Assembly: GCF_003150835.1 (NCBI RefSeq)
Contig: NZ_CP029479.1
Span: forward strand, 1,240,001-1,304,000
Reading direction: 5' to 3'
DNA from: Phenylobacterium parvum
Lineage (GTDB): Bacteria > Pseudomonadota > Alphaproteobacteria > Caulobacterales > Caulobacteraceae
DNA length: 64,000 nt
Under the pieces are notes generated by a model that was given only the letters and a program-made list of their open reading frames with translations, was not told the origin of the DNA and made no database searches. The translations under genes and the position numbers were made by a program. Position 1 is the stretch's first letter. Each line of letters opens with the position of its first letter. This document shows positions 1 through 9,802 of this stretch, piece by piece.

Positions 1-769
1 CCGTCTCGGGCCGGGCCGCGGGGTCCACGCCGGCGGCCTGGCAAAGGGCTTCGCCGCCCAAGGCCTTCAGGCCGGCCCTCAGCATCTTGCGCCTCTGCCC
101 GAACGCGGCGGCGGTGACCTTCTGGAGGGCGTCCAACCTCGAGCCCGCCACGGCGTCAGGCCTGGGGGTCAGGTGCACAACGGCGGAATCGACCCGGGGC
201 GGCGGCGTGAAGGCCCGGGCGGGCGCCTCCAGAACCAGCTTCCGGTGGGTCAGGGCCGCGGCGAGCACTGCAAGGCGGCCATAGTCTGGGGCGCCGGGCT
301 CCGCGACGATGCGGCTGGCGACTTCCTTCTGGAACATCAGGGTCAGGGACCGGGGCCTGAAGGGTCCTGTCAGCCATTTCACCAGCAGGGGTGTTCCGAC
401 ATTGTAGGGAAGGTTGGAGACGATCCTGGCCCCGTCGGACCCCTCGATCTCCGTCTCCTGCACCTTCAGGGCGTCGGCGTGCAGGACGGTGAGGCGTCCC
501 GGAAAAGCGTCCCCCAGCTCGACCAGAAGGGGAAGGAACCGGGCGTCACGCTCGATGGCGTAGACCCGCGCCTCGGTTTCCAGAAGGGCCTGGGTCAGGC
601 CGCCGGGCCCCGGTCCGACCTCGATCACCAGTTCGCCCGCCTGGGCGCCCGATAGGCGGGCGATCTTGCGGGTGACGTTGAGGTCGAGGAGGAAATGCTG
701 TCCCAGCCCCTTGTTGGCCTGCAGGCCGTGGGCGGCCAGCCGGTCCGAGAGGCGCGTCGACAGGGTCAT
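1..769 (-). CDS. rsmA: 16S rRNA (adenine1518/1519-N6)-dimethyltransferase RsmA/KsgA (3' end outside window)
   Basis: SAM-dependent methyltransferase that dimethylates two adjacent adenines near the 3' end of 16S rRNA during 30S maturation. About 256 N-terminal residues are visible; the C-terminal helical part runs off the left edge. The translation begins MTLSTRLSDRL and shows GLGQHFLLD, the SAM-binding motif VIEVGPGPGG and the catalytic NLPYN motif, which together identify the KsgA/Dim1 family. The start ATG (767-769) overlaps the pdxA stop (766-768) as ATGA, so it is the last visible gene of the lptF-lptG-lptD-surA-pdxA-rsmA operon. The pdxA-ksgA pairing is common in proteobacteria. Confidence 0.93.
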   Translation of the reverse strand, partial: MTLSTRLSDRLAAHGLQANKGLGQHFLLDLNVTRKIARLSGAQAGELVIEVGPGPGGLTQALLETEARVYAIERDARFLPLLVELGDAFPGRLTVLHADALKVQETEIEGSDGARIVSNLPYNVGTPLLVKWLTGPFRPRSLTLMFQKEVASRIVAEPGAPDYGRLAVLAAALTHRKLVLEAPARAFTPPPRVDSAVVHLTPRPDAVAGSRLDALQKVTAAAFGQRRKMLRAGLKALGGEALCQAAGVDPAARPET

Positions 770-1761
770 GGTGTCCGTCGCCCGGCGATCCCGGCTGCAG
801 CGGCCAGCGCGGCGATGAAGCTGTCGGGCCGGGCCAGACCCTTACCCGCAATGTCAAAGGCCACGCCGTGGTCGGGCGAAGTCCGGACGACGGGCAGGCC
901 GAGGGTCAGGTTCACCCCGCCCCAGAAGTCCAGCATCTTCACGGGGATCAGGGCCTGGTCGTGGTACATGCAGACCACGGCGTCATAGCTCTGGCGGATT
1001 TCCGGCGCGAAGAGACTGTCGGCGGGCAGGGGGCCGGCAATGTCGATCCCCTCGGCCTGCAGGGCCTCGGCCGCCGGCCGCAGGATGGTGATCTCTTCCC
1101 GGCCCATCTCGCCCGACTCCCCCGCGTGGGGGTTGAGGGCGGCCATGGCCAGGCGCGGCCGGGGGATACCGAAGTCCCGGACGAGGGCCTGTGCCGTCAC
1201 GCGGGCGGTCCTGGTGATTCCCTCCACGGTCAGCGCCCCGGGCGCCTGGGAGAGTGGCAGGTGGACTGTCGCCAGGGTCACCCTCAGGTCCCCGGCGGCC
1301 AGCATCATCACGGGGCCGCGTTCACCCTCCCATTCGGCGTGGGCGGTGAGGTCCCCGATGAACTCGGTATGTCCGGGGTGCCGGAAACCGGAGGCCTTCA
1401 ACACGGCCTTGGAGATGGGCGCCGTGACCAGGGCGCTGGCCTTGCCTGAAAGGCACGCCTCCGTCGCCGTCGCGATCCAGCTGGCGATGGCCGGCCCAGC
1501 CTGGGTGTCGGGCGCTCCCGGCTGGACAGGCGCGGGAAGAGGCATGTCGACCAGGGGAATGGCCTGGGCGAAAACGCCCGCCGCCCCGGCCGGAGAGCCC
1601 ACGCGCACGACGGGCGCACCGGCCCCGGCAAGGGCGTCATGGTCCCCGAAGACGACAAAGGGAGGGTCCCCGGGCCGCGAGGCGCGCCAGGCGGCGGCGA
1701 TGATCTCCGGTCCTATCCCCGCCGGATCGCCAAGCGTGACCGCAAGGGGCGCACCGCGCAT
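766..1761 (-). CDS. pdxA: 4-hydroxythreonine-4-phosphate dehydrogenase PdxA
   Basis: NAD-dependent oxidation of 4-phosphohydroxy-L-threonine in the DXP-dependent pyridoxal phosphate pathway. The 331-residue length is normal. GDPAGIGPE lies at residues 11-19, and the three metal-binding histidines of the family are at H167 (TVHLPL), H212 (NPHAGE) and H267 (MYHDQ). GHTEF (130-134) and TSPDHGVAFDIAGKG (294-308) are also typical. The ATG at 1761 places the first beta strand immediately, so no earlier start is needed. It sits between surA and rsmA, an arrangement seen in many gammaproteobacteria too. Nothing is unusual. Confidence 0.96.
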   Translation of the reverse strand: MRGAPLAVTLGDPAGIGPEIIAAAWRASRPGDPPFVVFGDHDALAGAGAPVVRVGSPAGAAGVFAQAIPLVDMPLPAPVQPGAPDTQAGPAIASWIATATEACLSGKASALVTAPISKAVLKASGFRHPGHTEFIGDLTAHAEWEGERGPVMMLAAGDLRVTLATVHLPLSQAPGALTVEGITRTARVTAQALVRDFGIPRPRLAMAALNPHAGESGEMGREEITILRPAAEALQAEGIDIAGPLPADSLFAPEIRQSYDAVVCMYHDQALIPVKMLDFWGGVNLTLGLPVVRTSPDHGVAFDIAGKGLARPDSFIAALAAAAGIAGRRTP

Positions 1762-1770
1762 CCGTCCGAC

Positions 1771-3120
1771 CTAGCGGGTCTCGATGGTGGCGGCGGTCCG
1801 GAGGTCGCGCATGTAGCGGCGGGCGATCATGGACAGCTGCTGGCCATAGAGCCGCCCCTCGATCTGCTCCTTGCTGACCTGGCCGGCTCCGCCAGCGCCG
1901 CGGCTGCAGACCGTCAGGATGTGGAGCCCGACATTGGTTCGGATCGGCTCGGAGGTCTGGCCAGGCTGGAGGCCCTCGACCGCAGCGCGGAAGGCGGGAG
2001 AGAGATCCTTGAGTTCGGCCTCGCCGAGGTCTCCCGCCACGACGCCGGTAACCCGCCCGGCCTCGGTCTCGACGCCGTCGCAACCCCGGATCCTTGAGCG
2101 CACGTCCGTCAGGCGGGCGGTCGCGTTCCGGACGTCGGACTCCGGCGCGCTCTGCGGCAGGGCTACAGCCACCTGCTTCAGCGCGACGGTCACGGCGGAG
2201 GCGCCGGCGCGGCGGTCTCGCAGAAAGACGATGTAGACCCCGTCACGGACGGGAATCGGCCGGGAAAGCTGGCCCGGGCGCATCTGGTCGAGGGCCGCGT
2301 CCACCTCGGCTGGCATTTCGCCCGCCGTGATCCAGCCCACGTCGCCGCCGGCCGCCGCCGAGGGGGAGGCCGAGAACTGACGCGCTACGGCCGGGAAGGG
2401 GGCGCCCTGCTGCATCTGGGTGACGAGCTGGGCGGCGCCGTTCACAGCCACCTCCATGCCGCCAACCCGGGCGGCGTCGATGAAGACCTCGGCGATCTGG
2501 TACTGGGGACGGGAAGCCGCGGCGGCGATGCGCTCCATCTCCGCCTTGACCTGATCGTCGCCCACCCGGAGCCTCGAGCCATACCGGCCGCGCACCCACC
2601 GCTGCCAGCCGGACTGCGCCCGGATCTGGTCTTTCAGGGTGTCGATCCCAATCCCCTGGGCCGCCAGGGAGTTGGTAAATTGTTGCAGTGTCGCGTTGTT
2701 TTCACGCGCCATTTCGGTGAGCTGTTCATCCACGTCCGCATCGCTTGGGACGATCTCGATCTTCTGTTCCTTCTCGACCCTGCGGAGCTCCTGGATCTGA
2801 AGTCGCTCATCGACCAGGCCGCTCAGGGCCTCACGCTGGAACTGGGGAAGGTTCTCCCGGGTCGGCTGGATTCCGGAGGTGGCGATCAGAAGCCGCATCC
2901 GCTGGGCCAGGTCAAAGGTGGAGATGATCTCGTCGTTCACCACCGCAGCTACGGACTCGGACAGGCCTAAGGGCGCGACCTGGGCGGCGGCCGGCGCCGC
3001 CGGAGCCTGGGCGGAGGCGGGACCCGCCAGTGACGCCAGGACGAGGCCGGCGACGGCGAGGGATCGACGGCCCAGGGTCGTGGCGCGGGTCATGACCGGG
3101 ATGTTGTCCTTCAAGCGCAT
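1771..3120 (-). CDS. surA: periplasmic chaperone/peptidyl-prolyl isomerase SurA
   Basis: Periplasmic chaperone that escorts outer-membrane beta-barrel proteins, including the neighbouring LptD, to the BAM complex. A signal peptide is evident (RRSLAVAGLVLASLAGPASA). It is followed by a SurA N-terminal domain (residues about 50-190), one clear parvulin domain (about 200-305, with GGDVGWITAGEMP) and a second, degenerate parvulin-like domain ending in NVGLHILTV. The 449-residue length fits SurA. Start choice: ATG 3120 gives a nine-residue extension; ATG 3093 (MTRATTLGRR) gives a more canonical signal peptide and is a real alternative. The gene lies 50 bp downstream of lptD in the same operon. Confidence 0.92.
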   Translation of the reverse strand: MRLKDNIPVMTRATTLGRRSLAVAGLVLASLAGPASAQAPAAPAAAQVAPLGLSESVAAVVNDEIISTFDLAQRMRLLIATSGIQPTRENLPQFQREALSGLVDERLQIQELRRVEKEQKIEIVPSDADVDEQLTEMARENNATLQQFTNSLAAQGIGIDTLKDQIRAQSGWQRWVRGRYGSRLRVGDDQVKAEMERIAAAASRPQYQIAEVFIDAARVGGMEVAVNGAAQLVTQMQQGAPFPAVARQFSASPSAAAGGDVGWITAGEMPAEVDAALDQMRPGQLSRPIPVRDGVYIVFLRDRRAGASAVTVALKQVAVALPQSAPESDVRNATARLTDVRSRIRGCDGVETEAGRVTGVVAGDLGEAELKDLSPAFRAAVEGLQPGQTSEPIRTNVGLHILTVCSRGAGGAGQVSKEQIEGRLYGQQLSMIARRYMRDLRTAATIETR

Positions 3121-3176
3121 GATCGTGTTCGGCTGCCTTCTGACACGGGTGGAGCCTTCACTCCAGAGGTGAGGTT

Positions 3177-5456
3177 CTACCGGGCGCCAAGGGGACCGCC
3201 CAATGTGGCGAGGGTGAGGCGAATGTTGATCGAGGTGGAGGATCCCAGGCGCCCGACCTGCAGGTCCTCCTGCCGGTAGAAGATGTCGAGCCGGGTGCAG
3301 TCGTCGCGGTAGACCACGCCCAGGTCCCGGATCACCCAGGCGCTGGCGGCGATGTCGCGGTTCCCGTAGGCCGTCACACCCCAGTTCTCGCTCACGAAGA
3401 TCTCGCCGCCGAGGTCTGCGTTCTCGCGTCGACCCGACCCCGGACCCGTCTCTTCCTTCAGGTAGCGGAAATAGCCGGAGCCCCGCTTCAGCGAGACGTT
3501 GGCGCCGGCCTCGGCGCGACGCACCGTGAGGTCCTCGCCGTCGAGTCGGGTCCGTGCGAACAGGCTGACCCCCTGCAGGGGCTCGGCCTCGACGGCGACA
3601 ACCCAGTCCGAGGCCTTCCGGGAAAGCCCTGAGGTGGTCGTGAACACCCCGGAGTCGCTCGACCGGAAGCTCCGGCCCAGCACGAAGTTGGCGCGCCGGC
3701 CGTCATCCCAAAGCACGCTCGCCCGGCCGGCGAGGCTCATCCGCAGGCCGTCCTCGGTGAGGTCATAACCGGGGAACCGGTTCAGGCGGAACAGGCTGGT
3801 CTCGTCGAAGACCACGGTGGCCGAATCCTCGTTGAGGTAGATCGGGGCGCCGGACGGGTCGCGCCCGACGCGGATCAGGGCGGCTCCGGCCGAGGCCACC
3901 AGCTGGGCCGTGGGCTCGACCACGACGAGAGCGTTGTCAAAACGGCGGACCAGGGGGAGCGATACGTCCGCGCCCGCCGAGGCGATGCCACGGCCCTGCG
4001 TCGCGCTGCGCCCCGCGACGCCGTCGAGGTCACTCAGGCTGTAGCCGTCTCCCCGCAGGTGGCCGAACAGGGCGACGCGCAGGCCTCCGGCGGTCGTCGA
4101 GGTGCGCCGCCAGTCCGCCTCGAAGGTCGCCCGCCGACTGTCCAGGCCCGGAGCGCCGGCCGGCACGCCTGGCGCGTTGTCCCGGGTCAGCGCCACCCCG
4201 GTCGTTCGGATGCGAAGGCGACCGCCGACCAGGTCCGCGATGGGCTCGAAACGCCCCTCCACGAAGGGACCGACCGTCGGGAAGGTCCGGTCATCATCCT
4301 CTGGGCGCAGGCCCTGGATGCTGAAGGCGCCGGCGGAGAACCAGGACTTTGCGGTCTGGCGGGTGGCGTAGACTTGGGAGATCAGTCGCCGGTCATCCGG
4401 GACGAAGGGACCTCGGGCGACATAGACGTCGCCAATGTCATACTTCTCGAACAACAGGGTGTCCGAGGTCCGCTCGGCGCTGAAGCCCCACTTCCACTCC
4501 GGGGTCAGGGCGAAGGCGCCGGAGGCCAGTATGTAGCTCCGCGCCGTGGGATCGCCGAAGGCGTCGCCTTCGCCGTCGAAGTCGCGGTCGTAGGTGAAGC
4601 CGCCCCGGACATCGATCGCCCCAGTGCGGAACCGCTGGCGGTAATGGGCGTTCAGGAAGGGTGCGACCTGGCTGTTGATCTGCGGGGAGACCGTCAGGTC
4701 GGCCGAGGGATTGAAGACGTGCACATAGGGCTGTTCGTAGGACAGACCCCGCCGCCCGGAGGTCTGCAGCGCCGGCGTCAGGAAGCCCGATCGGCGCTCG
4801 GCCTGCGGATCAGGGTGCCAAAAGATCGGGATATAGAGCACCGGCGCGCCGCGCACCCGGATCACGGCGTTGCGGTAGGACACCACCTGCCGGCTCCGGT
4901 CCTGAACGATCTGCTCGGCCTGGATGGACCAGGTCGGGTTCTTGGGATCCCCGTTCTTCGCGCAGACCTCGCAGGGCGTGTAGATGGCCTGGTTGAGCTC
5001 GTTGACGGTCTCGCTGCGCCGCACGGCGCTGGCCGCCGCCATCTTGATCGGGCCCTCGCTGCGGACGGCGAAGCCGGCGGCCGCGCCCACGGACAGGGAC
5101 TGGTCGAGGACGATCTCCTGGGCGAACTGGGCGGTGCGGTCCGGATTGATGATCCGCACATTGCCGCGGGCGCGGATCAGGCGTGTGGACGCTTCGAAGG
5201 TCACCTCGTCGGCGGTCAGGGTGCGTCCCTGGAAACGGGCCCGGACGTCGCCTCGGGCGACGGTCAGCCCCTTTTCCTCATCGCGCGAGACCGTGTCGGC
5301 CTCCAGGTAGAGCTGGTCTTCGGTGAGGCCGTCGGCGGGGGGTCGATCCGGCGGCGCGTCCACCCGCGCCTGGGCGCTGGCGGCCACAGGACCGGCCAGG
5401 ACCACGAAGGCCAGGCTTCCCGCCAATACCCGTGCCATGATCCCGAACAGCCTCAT
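3177..5456 (-). CDS. lptD: LPS-assembly protein LptD (OstA/Imp)
   Basis: Outer-membrane beta-barrel that inserts lipopolysaccharide into the outer leaflet as the end of the Lpt bridge. From ATG 5456 the protein is 759 residues with a typical signal peptide (MRLFGIMARVLAGSLAFVVL, cleaved after ASA). An OstA-type jellyroll follows (LTADEVTFEA, RARGNVRI), then a long barrel with alternating aromatic beta strands. A CxxC pair (CEVC) after the jellyroll may take part in the disulfides typical of LptD. An in-frame ATG at 5516 would add 20 hydrophilic residues before the signal peptide and overlap lptG by 8 bp; I judge it less likely. It lies downstream of lptF-lptG, linking inner- and outer-membrane Lpt parts in one operon. 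Confidence 0.94.
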   Translation of the reverse strand: MRLFGIMARVLAGSLAFVVLAGPVAASAQARVDAPPDRPPADGLTEDQLYLEADTVSRDEEKGLTVARGDVRARFQGRTLTADEVTFEASTRLIRARGNVRIINPDRTAQFAQEIVLDQSLSVGAAAGFAVRSEGPIKMAAASAVRRSETVNELNQAIYTPCEVCAKNGDPKNPTWSIQAEQIVQDRSRQVVSYRNAVIRVRGAPVLYIPIFWHPDPQAERRSGFLTPALQTSGRRGLSYEQPYVHVFNPSADLTVSPQINSQVAPFLNAHYRQRFRTGAIDVRGGFTYDRDFDGEGDAFGDPTARSYILASGAFALTPEWKWGFSAERTSDTLLFEKYDIGDVYVARGPFVPDDRRLISQVYATRQTAKSWFSAGAFSIQGLRPEDDDRTFPTVGPFVEGRFEPIADLVGGRLRIRTTGVALTRDNAPGVPAGAPGLDSRRATFEADWRRTSTTAGGLRVALFGHLRGDGYSLSDLDGVAGRSATQGRGIASAGADVSLPLVRRFDNALVVVEPTAQLVASAGAALIRVGRDPSGAPIYLNEDSATVVFDETSLFRLNRFPGYDLTEDGLRMSLAGRASVLWDDGRRANFVLGRSFRSSDSGVFTTTSGLSRKASDWVVAVEAEPLQGVSLFARTRLDGEDLTVRRAEAGANVSLKRGSGYFRYLKEETGPGSGRRENADLGGEIFVSENWGVTAYGNRDIAASAWVIRDLGVVYRDDCTRLDIFYRQEDLQVGRLGSSTSINIRLTLATLGGPLGAR

Positions 5457-5508
5457 CGACGCCTTGTCTTGGGGGCTCGCGGGCGACTCGACGTCCGCTC
5501 GGCCCAAT

Positions 5509-6615
5509 TCAACCATCTTCGGTGTAACAGAGGAGGGCGAGCCCGGACAGGAGGGCGACGAGGGGCGGCGCCCAGGCCCCCACCAGGGGCGGGATGATGT
5601 CGGCGGCGGCGAGCGCCCCGGTCATCTGGTTGAAGAAAAAGACCAGGAATCCCGTTGCCGCGCCCGCGCCGGCGGCCAGGGCCAGGCCACCCTGCCTGGA
5701 AAGCCGGAGCGAAGACGCCGCAGCCAGTATGGCCATCGCGGCGAAGAGGATGGGCGTGGCGAAAAGCTGGTGAAGGCGAAGACGGAACGACCGGGCGCTG
5801 AAGCCCGCCATCTCGGTCTGGCGGATTGCGGCGGGAAGTCCCCAGAAGGTGACCGCTTCGGGGGAGGAAAACCGGTCCACGGCGCCTTCGGCCGTCAGGG
5901 TCGAGCGGATGGACAGGGTGTCGGAACGCACCGCCGTCTGGCCGGCTGACGCCTCCCGGACGTCCTTCAGGTTCCAGAATCCCGCGCGGAGGACAGCCTG
6001 GGCTGCTTCTATGCGTCGTCGGAACTGGAGCCGTCCGTCCGCGTCCTTCTGGTAGACGAACAGCGAGACGGCCCGGAGCCGGATCGCATCGCCCTCCAGG
6101 TCCCGCGATTTGGCGTGGATCACCACCAGCCCCCGGTCATCGCCCTGACGGAGCCAGACTTCCTTGGGCGCGTCGGAGAGATAGGACTGCATCAGCCGGG
6201 CCCGCTCGACTTCGAAGCGGGCCGAGAGGCCGGCGGCCAGGGGATTCAGGAGCATGACGACCGCCAGCCCGGCCACGAAGGCGAAGGCGGCGGAGGGCGC
6301 GATGAAGCGCCAGGCCGACACGCCCGCCGCCCTCATGGCTGTCAGCTCACTGGACCGGTTCAGGGCGACAAAGGCGGCGATCCCCCCGAACAGGAAGACG
6401 AAGGGCGAGAGGAGAAGGATGAGGCTGGGCGCCCTCAGGAGGGTGAGCCACAGGACTTCGCTGGGCCCGGCATCCGTCCGGACTCCTACGGAGCGTGAGA
6501 GTTCTTCGAACTGAATCAGGATGATAACGGCGGAAATTACCGCCAGGGCCCCGGCGACAGACCGTGCGGTTCGCCGCAGCAGGTACAGGTCCATGACGCT
6601 GAGCCCCGGCATCAT
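5509..6615 (-). CDS. lptG: LPS export ABC transporter permease LptG
   Basis: Inner-membrane permease partner of LptF; with LptB it extracts lipopolysaccharide from the inner membrane. The protein begins MMPGLSVMDLYLLRRTARSV and has the YjgP/YjgQ layout: N-terminal transmembrane segments, a periplasmic jellyroll with the LVVIHAKS strand, then C-terminal membrane helices. The chosen ATG 6615 overlaps the lptF stop as ATGATG; a longer frame reaching 6753 would only read through lptF sequence out of frame. The length, 368 residues, is normal. Codirectional with lptF and lptD. Confidence 0.93.
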   Translation of the reverse strand: MMPGLSVMDLYLLRRTARSVAGALAVISAVIILIQFEELSRSVGVRTDAGPSEVLWLTLLRAPSLILLLSPFVFLFGGIAAFVALNRSSELTAMRAAGVSAWRFIAPSAAFAFVAGLAVVMLLNPLAAGLSARFEVERARLMQSYLSDAPKEVWLRQGDDRGLVVIHAKSRDLEGDAIRLRAVSLFVYQKDADGRLQFRRRIEAAQAVLRAGFWNLKDVREASAGQTAVRSDTLSIRSTLTAEGAVDRFSSPEAVTFWGLPAAIRQTEMAGFSARSFRLRLHQLFATPILFAAMAILAAASSLRLSRQGGLALAAGAGAATGFLVFFFNQMTGALAAADIIPPLVGAWAPPLVALLSGLALLCYTEDG

Positions 6616-7754
6616 GCCGCCGCTCCTGCAACCGGCGATTTCCGGCCCCTCAGGCTGCGCCCCACGAAGCGGCTCGGCTTCTGCCGGAAGACCGCCCTGA
6701 GGGCCCAGGCCAGGGTCCCAATGGGAATGGCGTACTGGAGTATGTTTAACCAAACCTCGGATTCTGCAGCAGAAACAGAGATGAAACCAAGAATCCTGGA
6801 CACGGCGGCGACACCCCCGGCGATCGCGATCCGGCGTCCATAGCCCATGCGCGAAAAGGTTCCCCCAAGGATCGCCCAGACCGCCAGGCCCATGAAGGTG
6901 AGGTTGTAGAGGGGCGTCGCAAGCCGGGCATGGCCCTCTGCCAGGAGCTTGAGATGGTTACGCTTTTCCCAGTCCTGCGTCAGGTCGGCGAACAGGAGTT
7001 CATGGAGATAGCGGTCCGACGGCTTGTAGTGGATGCGCTCCTCCGACCGGATGAATTGTTTTAGCTCAAAGGGATAGTCGTCAAAGGTGAGGTAGTTCAG
7101 GACGCCGTCGGACGACAGTTCCTGGGTCGAGCCCCGGAAGAGCCTCAGGATGGGCTCGCCATCCTTCATGACCAGCCGCCCGGTGTCGGCGGTGTAGGTC
7201 GTCGCGCCGCCATCGTCCTTGGCCCGGTGGATGAAGAGGTTCCGGATCTGGCCGTTTCGGTCAACGGACTGTGCGTAGACGGTCAGGCCCGGCGCGGGCT
7301 GGGTGAACTCTCCCTCGCGGATCAGGGCGGAGACCAGGTTGGTCCGGACCTCGAAGAGCACTTCGCGCATGGCCCGGTGCGAGGCCGGCTGGATCCAGAG
7401 GTTGATCACCAGCGAGGCCAGGGCCAGGACGGCGGCGAGGCGGAGGGCGGGAGCGATGACCCGCCACCGGCTCATGCCCCCCGCGAAGCAGACCACAAGC
7501 TCCTGGTCCGTCTGCAGGCGGTTCAGGGTGATGAGGGCGGCCACGAAGACGCTGACCGGCAGGACCATGTTGATCAGCTGCGGCATGGCCAGGGCGGTGG
7601 CCTTCAGGAAGACGAGCGCGTTCTGTCCACCCGCCACGATCAGGTCCAGCTGGGTCAGGGAGGTGGAAAGCAGGGCCAGTCCCGTCGCCGCCACGATGGC
7701 CCAAAGGGTGGGTGCGACAAGCTGGCGCAGGAGGTAGCGGTCGATCAGGCGCAT
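6612..7754 (-). CDS. lptF: LPS export ABC transporter permease LptF
   Basis: First gene of the minus-strand envelope operon and inner-membrane permease half of the LptB2FG exporter. It starts MRLIDRYLLRQLVAPTLWAI, a classic LptF opening. It has N-terminal helices to about residue 120, a periplasmic beta-jellyroll (about 130-260, containing GLTVYAQSVDRNG), and C-terminal helices. The length of 380 residues matches the family. The gene is divergent from pepA across 147 bp. No key element seems missing. Confidence 0.93.
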   Translation of the reverse strand: MRLIDRYLLRQLVAPTLWAIVAATGLALLSTSLTQLDLIVAGGQNALVFLKATALAMPQLINMVLPVSVFVAALITLNRLQTDQELVVCFAGGMSRWRVIAPALRLAAVLALASLVINLWIQPASHRAMREVLFEVRTNLVSALIREGEFTQPAPGLTVYAQSVDRNGQIRNLFIHRAKDDGGATTYTADTGRLVMKDGEPILRLFRGSTQELSSDGVLNYLTFDDYPFELKQFIRSEERIHYKPSDRYLHELLFADLTQDWEKRNHLKLLAEGHARLATPLYNLTFMGLAVWAILGGTFSRMGYGRRIAIAGGVAAVSRILGFISVSAAESEVWLNILQYAIPIGTLAWALRAVFRQKPSRFVGRSLRGRKSPVAGAAA

Positions 7755-7901
7755 GACGAAATATCGATCCCAGCGGGCGATTTGCCGCGCCTGAAGCTCA
7801 CGGCTGTTCTAATCATGAGCCGCACACCGGACGCAACCGCCGTGCAGGTCGTCCCCCGCTGGGGCGACCCGAACTGACAGCGCCAGAGGAATTGAAGGAC
7901 C
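7755..7901. promoter_or_regulatory. Divergent control region between lptF and pepA
   Basis: This 147-bp gap must hold promoters for both directions. I see a near-perfect hairpin at 7848-7868 (GTCG-t-CCCC, loop CGCT, GGGGCGAC) in the pepA leader, and a Shine-Dalgarno-like AAGGA just before the pepA ATG. No convincing -35/-10 pair stood out, so the promoter assignment is from gene layout only. Confidence 0.3.
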
Positions 7902-9356
7902 ATGCAGATCGAATTCGTTTCGCCCGAAGCCGGACTGGCCCAGAGGACAGTCCTCGCCATCGCCGTTCCCGAGGGTGAGGCGGCCAGCATCCGCGGCGGG
8001 GCCTTTTCCGCCGCAGTTGCGGCAAGCCGCTTCACGGGTGCGCGCGGGCAGGTGCTTGAGGTGACCGGCGGCGCGGATCGCGTCGTCCTGGTCGGCGCGG
8101 GCAAGGCCTCGGACTTCGACGACCTCGCCGCTGAACAGACCGCGGCGTCGGCCTACGCCGCCGTCAAGCTTTCCGGGCTCGAGACCCTGCGCCTGGCGCC
8201 GGCGGTGGATACCGGGGAATTCGCCGCGCGCGCCGCCCTTGGCCTGCGCCTCGCCGCCTATCGGTTCGACAAGTACCGCACCAAGGAGCCGGCGGACCGC
8301 AAGCCCTCCATCACCTCGGCGCAGATCGTCACGGGCCATGCCGAGGCGGCCGCCGCGGCCATGCCGCCCCTCGCGGCCCTTGCGGACGCCGTGGTCTTTT
8401 CCCGCGACCTGGTGTCCGAGCCCGCCAACATCCTCTATCCGGCCGAGTTCGCCCGCCGGGCCAAGGCCCTGGAGGCCCTGGGCCTGGTCGTGGAGATCCT
8501 GGGCGAGGATGAGATGCGGGCCCTTGGCATGGGCTCCCTGCTCGGCGTCGGCCAGGGCAGCGTCCGCGAAAGCCAGCTGGTGGTGCTGAAGTGGAACGGC
8601 GCGTCCGATCCCGCCGCCCAGCCCGTCGCCTTCATCGGCAAGGGCGTGTGCTTCGACACAGGCGGCATCAGCCTCAAGCCCGCCGACGGCATGGAGGACA
8701 TGAAGTGGGACATGGGCGGCGCCGCCGCCGTGGTCGGTCTCATGCACGTGCTCGCGGGCCGCAAGGCCAAGGTCAACGCCGTCGGCATCCTCGGTCTTGT
8801 GGAGAACATGCCCGACGGCAACGCCCAGCGGCCTGGCGACGTGGTGACCTCCATGTCCGGCCAGACGATCGAGATCATCAACACCGACGCCGAAGGCCGC
8901 CTCGTGCTGGCCGACGCCGTCTGGTATTGCCAGGACCGCTTCAAGCCGCGGTTCATGATCGACCTCGCCACCCTGACGGGCGCGATCATCATCTCGCTGG
9001 GCAATGACTACGCCGGCCTCTTCTCGAACAACGACGAGCTTGCGGACAACCTTCTGTCGGCCTCGAAGGGCGAGGAAGAGCCCCTGTGGCGGATGCCCCT
9101 GCCGAAGGCCTACGACAAGCAGATCGACAGCGTCATCGCCGACATGAAGAACACCGGCGGGCGACCGGGGGGCTCGATCACCGCCGCCCTGTTCATCCAG
9201 CGCTTCGTCAACGGCCTGCCCTGGGCCCACCTCGACATCGCGAGCACGGCCTGGAAGAAGCCGTCCTCCGTTCCGACCATTCCCGAGGGCGCCACCGGCT
9301 ACGGCGTTCGCCTGCTCAACCGTCTGGTCAGGGATCACTACGAAGAGCGCGCATGA
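7902..9356 (+). CDS. pepA: leucyl aminopeptidase PepA (M17 family)
   Basis: Cytosolic two-metal aminopeptidase that removes N-terminal residues; in some bacteria PepA also binds DNA in Xer recombination. The C-terminal catalytic domain carries [16 protein letters not shown] and the M17 signature [12 protein letters not shown], which supply the metal ligands. The 484-residue length and two-domain layout are standard. AAGGA lies just before the ATG. Its stop overlaps the holC start as ATGA. A pepA-holC pair next to lptFG is a conserved proteobacterial neighbourhood. Confidence 0.95.
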   Translation: MQIEFVSPEAGLAQRTVLAIAVPEGEAASIRGGAFSAAVAASRFTGARGQVLEVTGGADRVVLVGAGKASDFDDLAAEQTAASAYAAVKLSGLETLRLAPAVDTGEFAARAALGLRLAAYRFDKYRTKEPADRKPSITSAQIVTGHAEAAAAAMPPLAALADAVVFSRDLVSEPANILYPAEFARRAKALEALGLVVEILGEDEMRALGMGSLLGVGQGSVRESQLVVLKWNGASDPAAQPVAFIGKGVCFDTGGISLKPADGMEDMKWDMGGAAAVVGLMHVLAGRKAKVNAVGILGLVENMPDGNAQRPGDVVTSMSGQTIEIINTDAEGRLVLADAVWYCQDRFKPRFMIDLATLTGAIIISLGNDYAGLFSNNDELADNLLSASKGEEEPLWRMPLPKAYDKQIDSVIADMKNTGGRPGGSITAALFIQRFVNGLPWAHLDIASTAWKKPSSVPTIPEGATGYGVRLLNRLVRDHYEERA

Positions 9357-9802
9357 CCGGCTGCGAGGTCTGGTTCTATCACCTGGAGCGGCAGGGCCTG
9401 GACCAGGTCCTGCCGGCCCTTCTCGAGCGCACCCTCCAGAAGGGTTGGCGGGCCCGTGTGCGGGCGGCGTCCACCGAGCGGATGGAGCACCTCGACGGCT
9501 GGCTCTGGAGCTATCGGGACGACAGCTTCCTTCCGCATGCCGCCGATCCGGGGGCCGGGGCGTCCGATCCCGTTGTCCTGACCACCGAGGCCGGCAATCC
9601 GGACTCGGCCGAGGCGCTCTTTCTCGTGGACGGCGCCGAGCCCGGTGACCTCGCCGGCTTCCAGCGCTGTTCGGTGATCTTCGATGGGCGGGAAGAGACG
9701 GCCCTGGCGGCCGCCCGGGCCCAGTGGCGCCAGTTCCGGGAGGCGGGCTTCACAGCCGCCTACTGGCGCCAGGGCGAACGCGGCTGGGAGAAGGTGTCGT
9801 GA
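9353..9802 (+). CDS. holC: DNA polymerase III chi subunit HolC
   Basis: Clamp-loader accessory subunit that links the tau/psi complex to SSB. The protein (149 residues) starts [12 protein letters not shown] and has [18 protein letters not shown], the [11 protein letters not shown] strand typical of chi, and a conserved VIFDG segment. The ATG (9353) overlaps the pepA stop; reading further upstream would be frame-shadow of pepA. The family is short and diverse, but motif order plus position after pepA make the call secure. Confidence 0.92.
   Translation: MTGCEVWFYHLERQGLDQVLPALLERTLQKGWRARVRAASTERMEHLDGWLWSYRDDSFLPHAADPGAGASDPVVLTTEAGNPDSAEALFLVDGAEPGDLAGFQRCSVIFDGREETALAAARAQWRQFREAGFTAAYWRQGERGWEKVS

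Noticed and set aside
7809..9338. 509-codon frame antisense to pepA
   Set aside because: Same GC-bias shadow; pepA carries the M17 signature.
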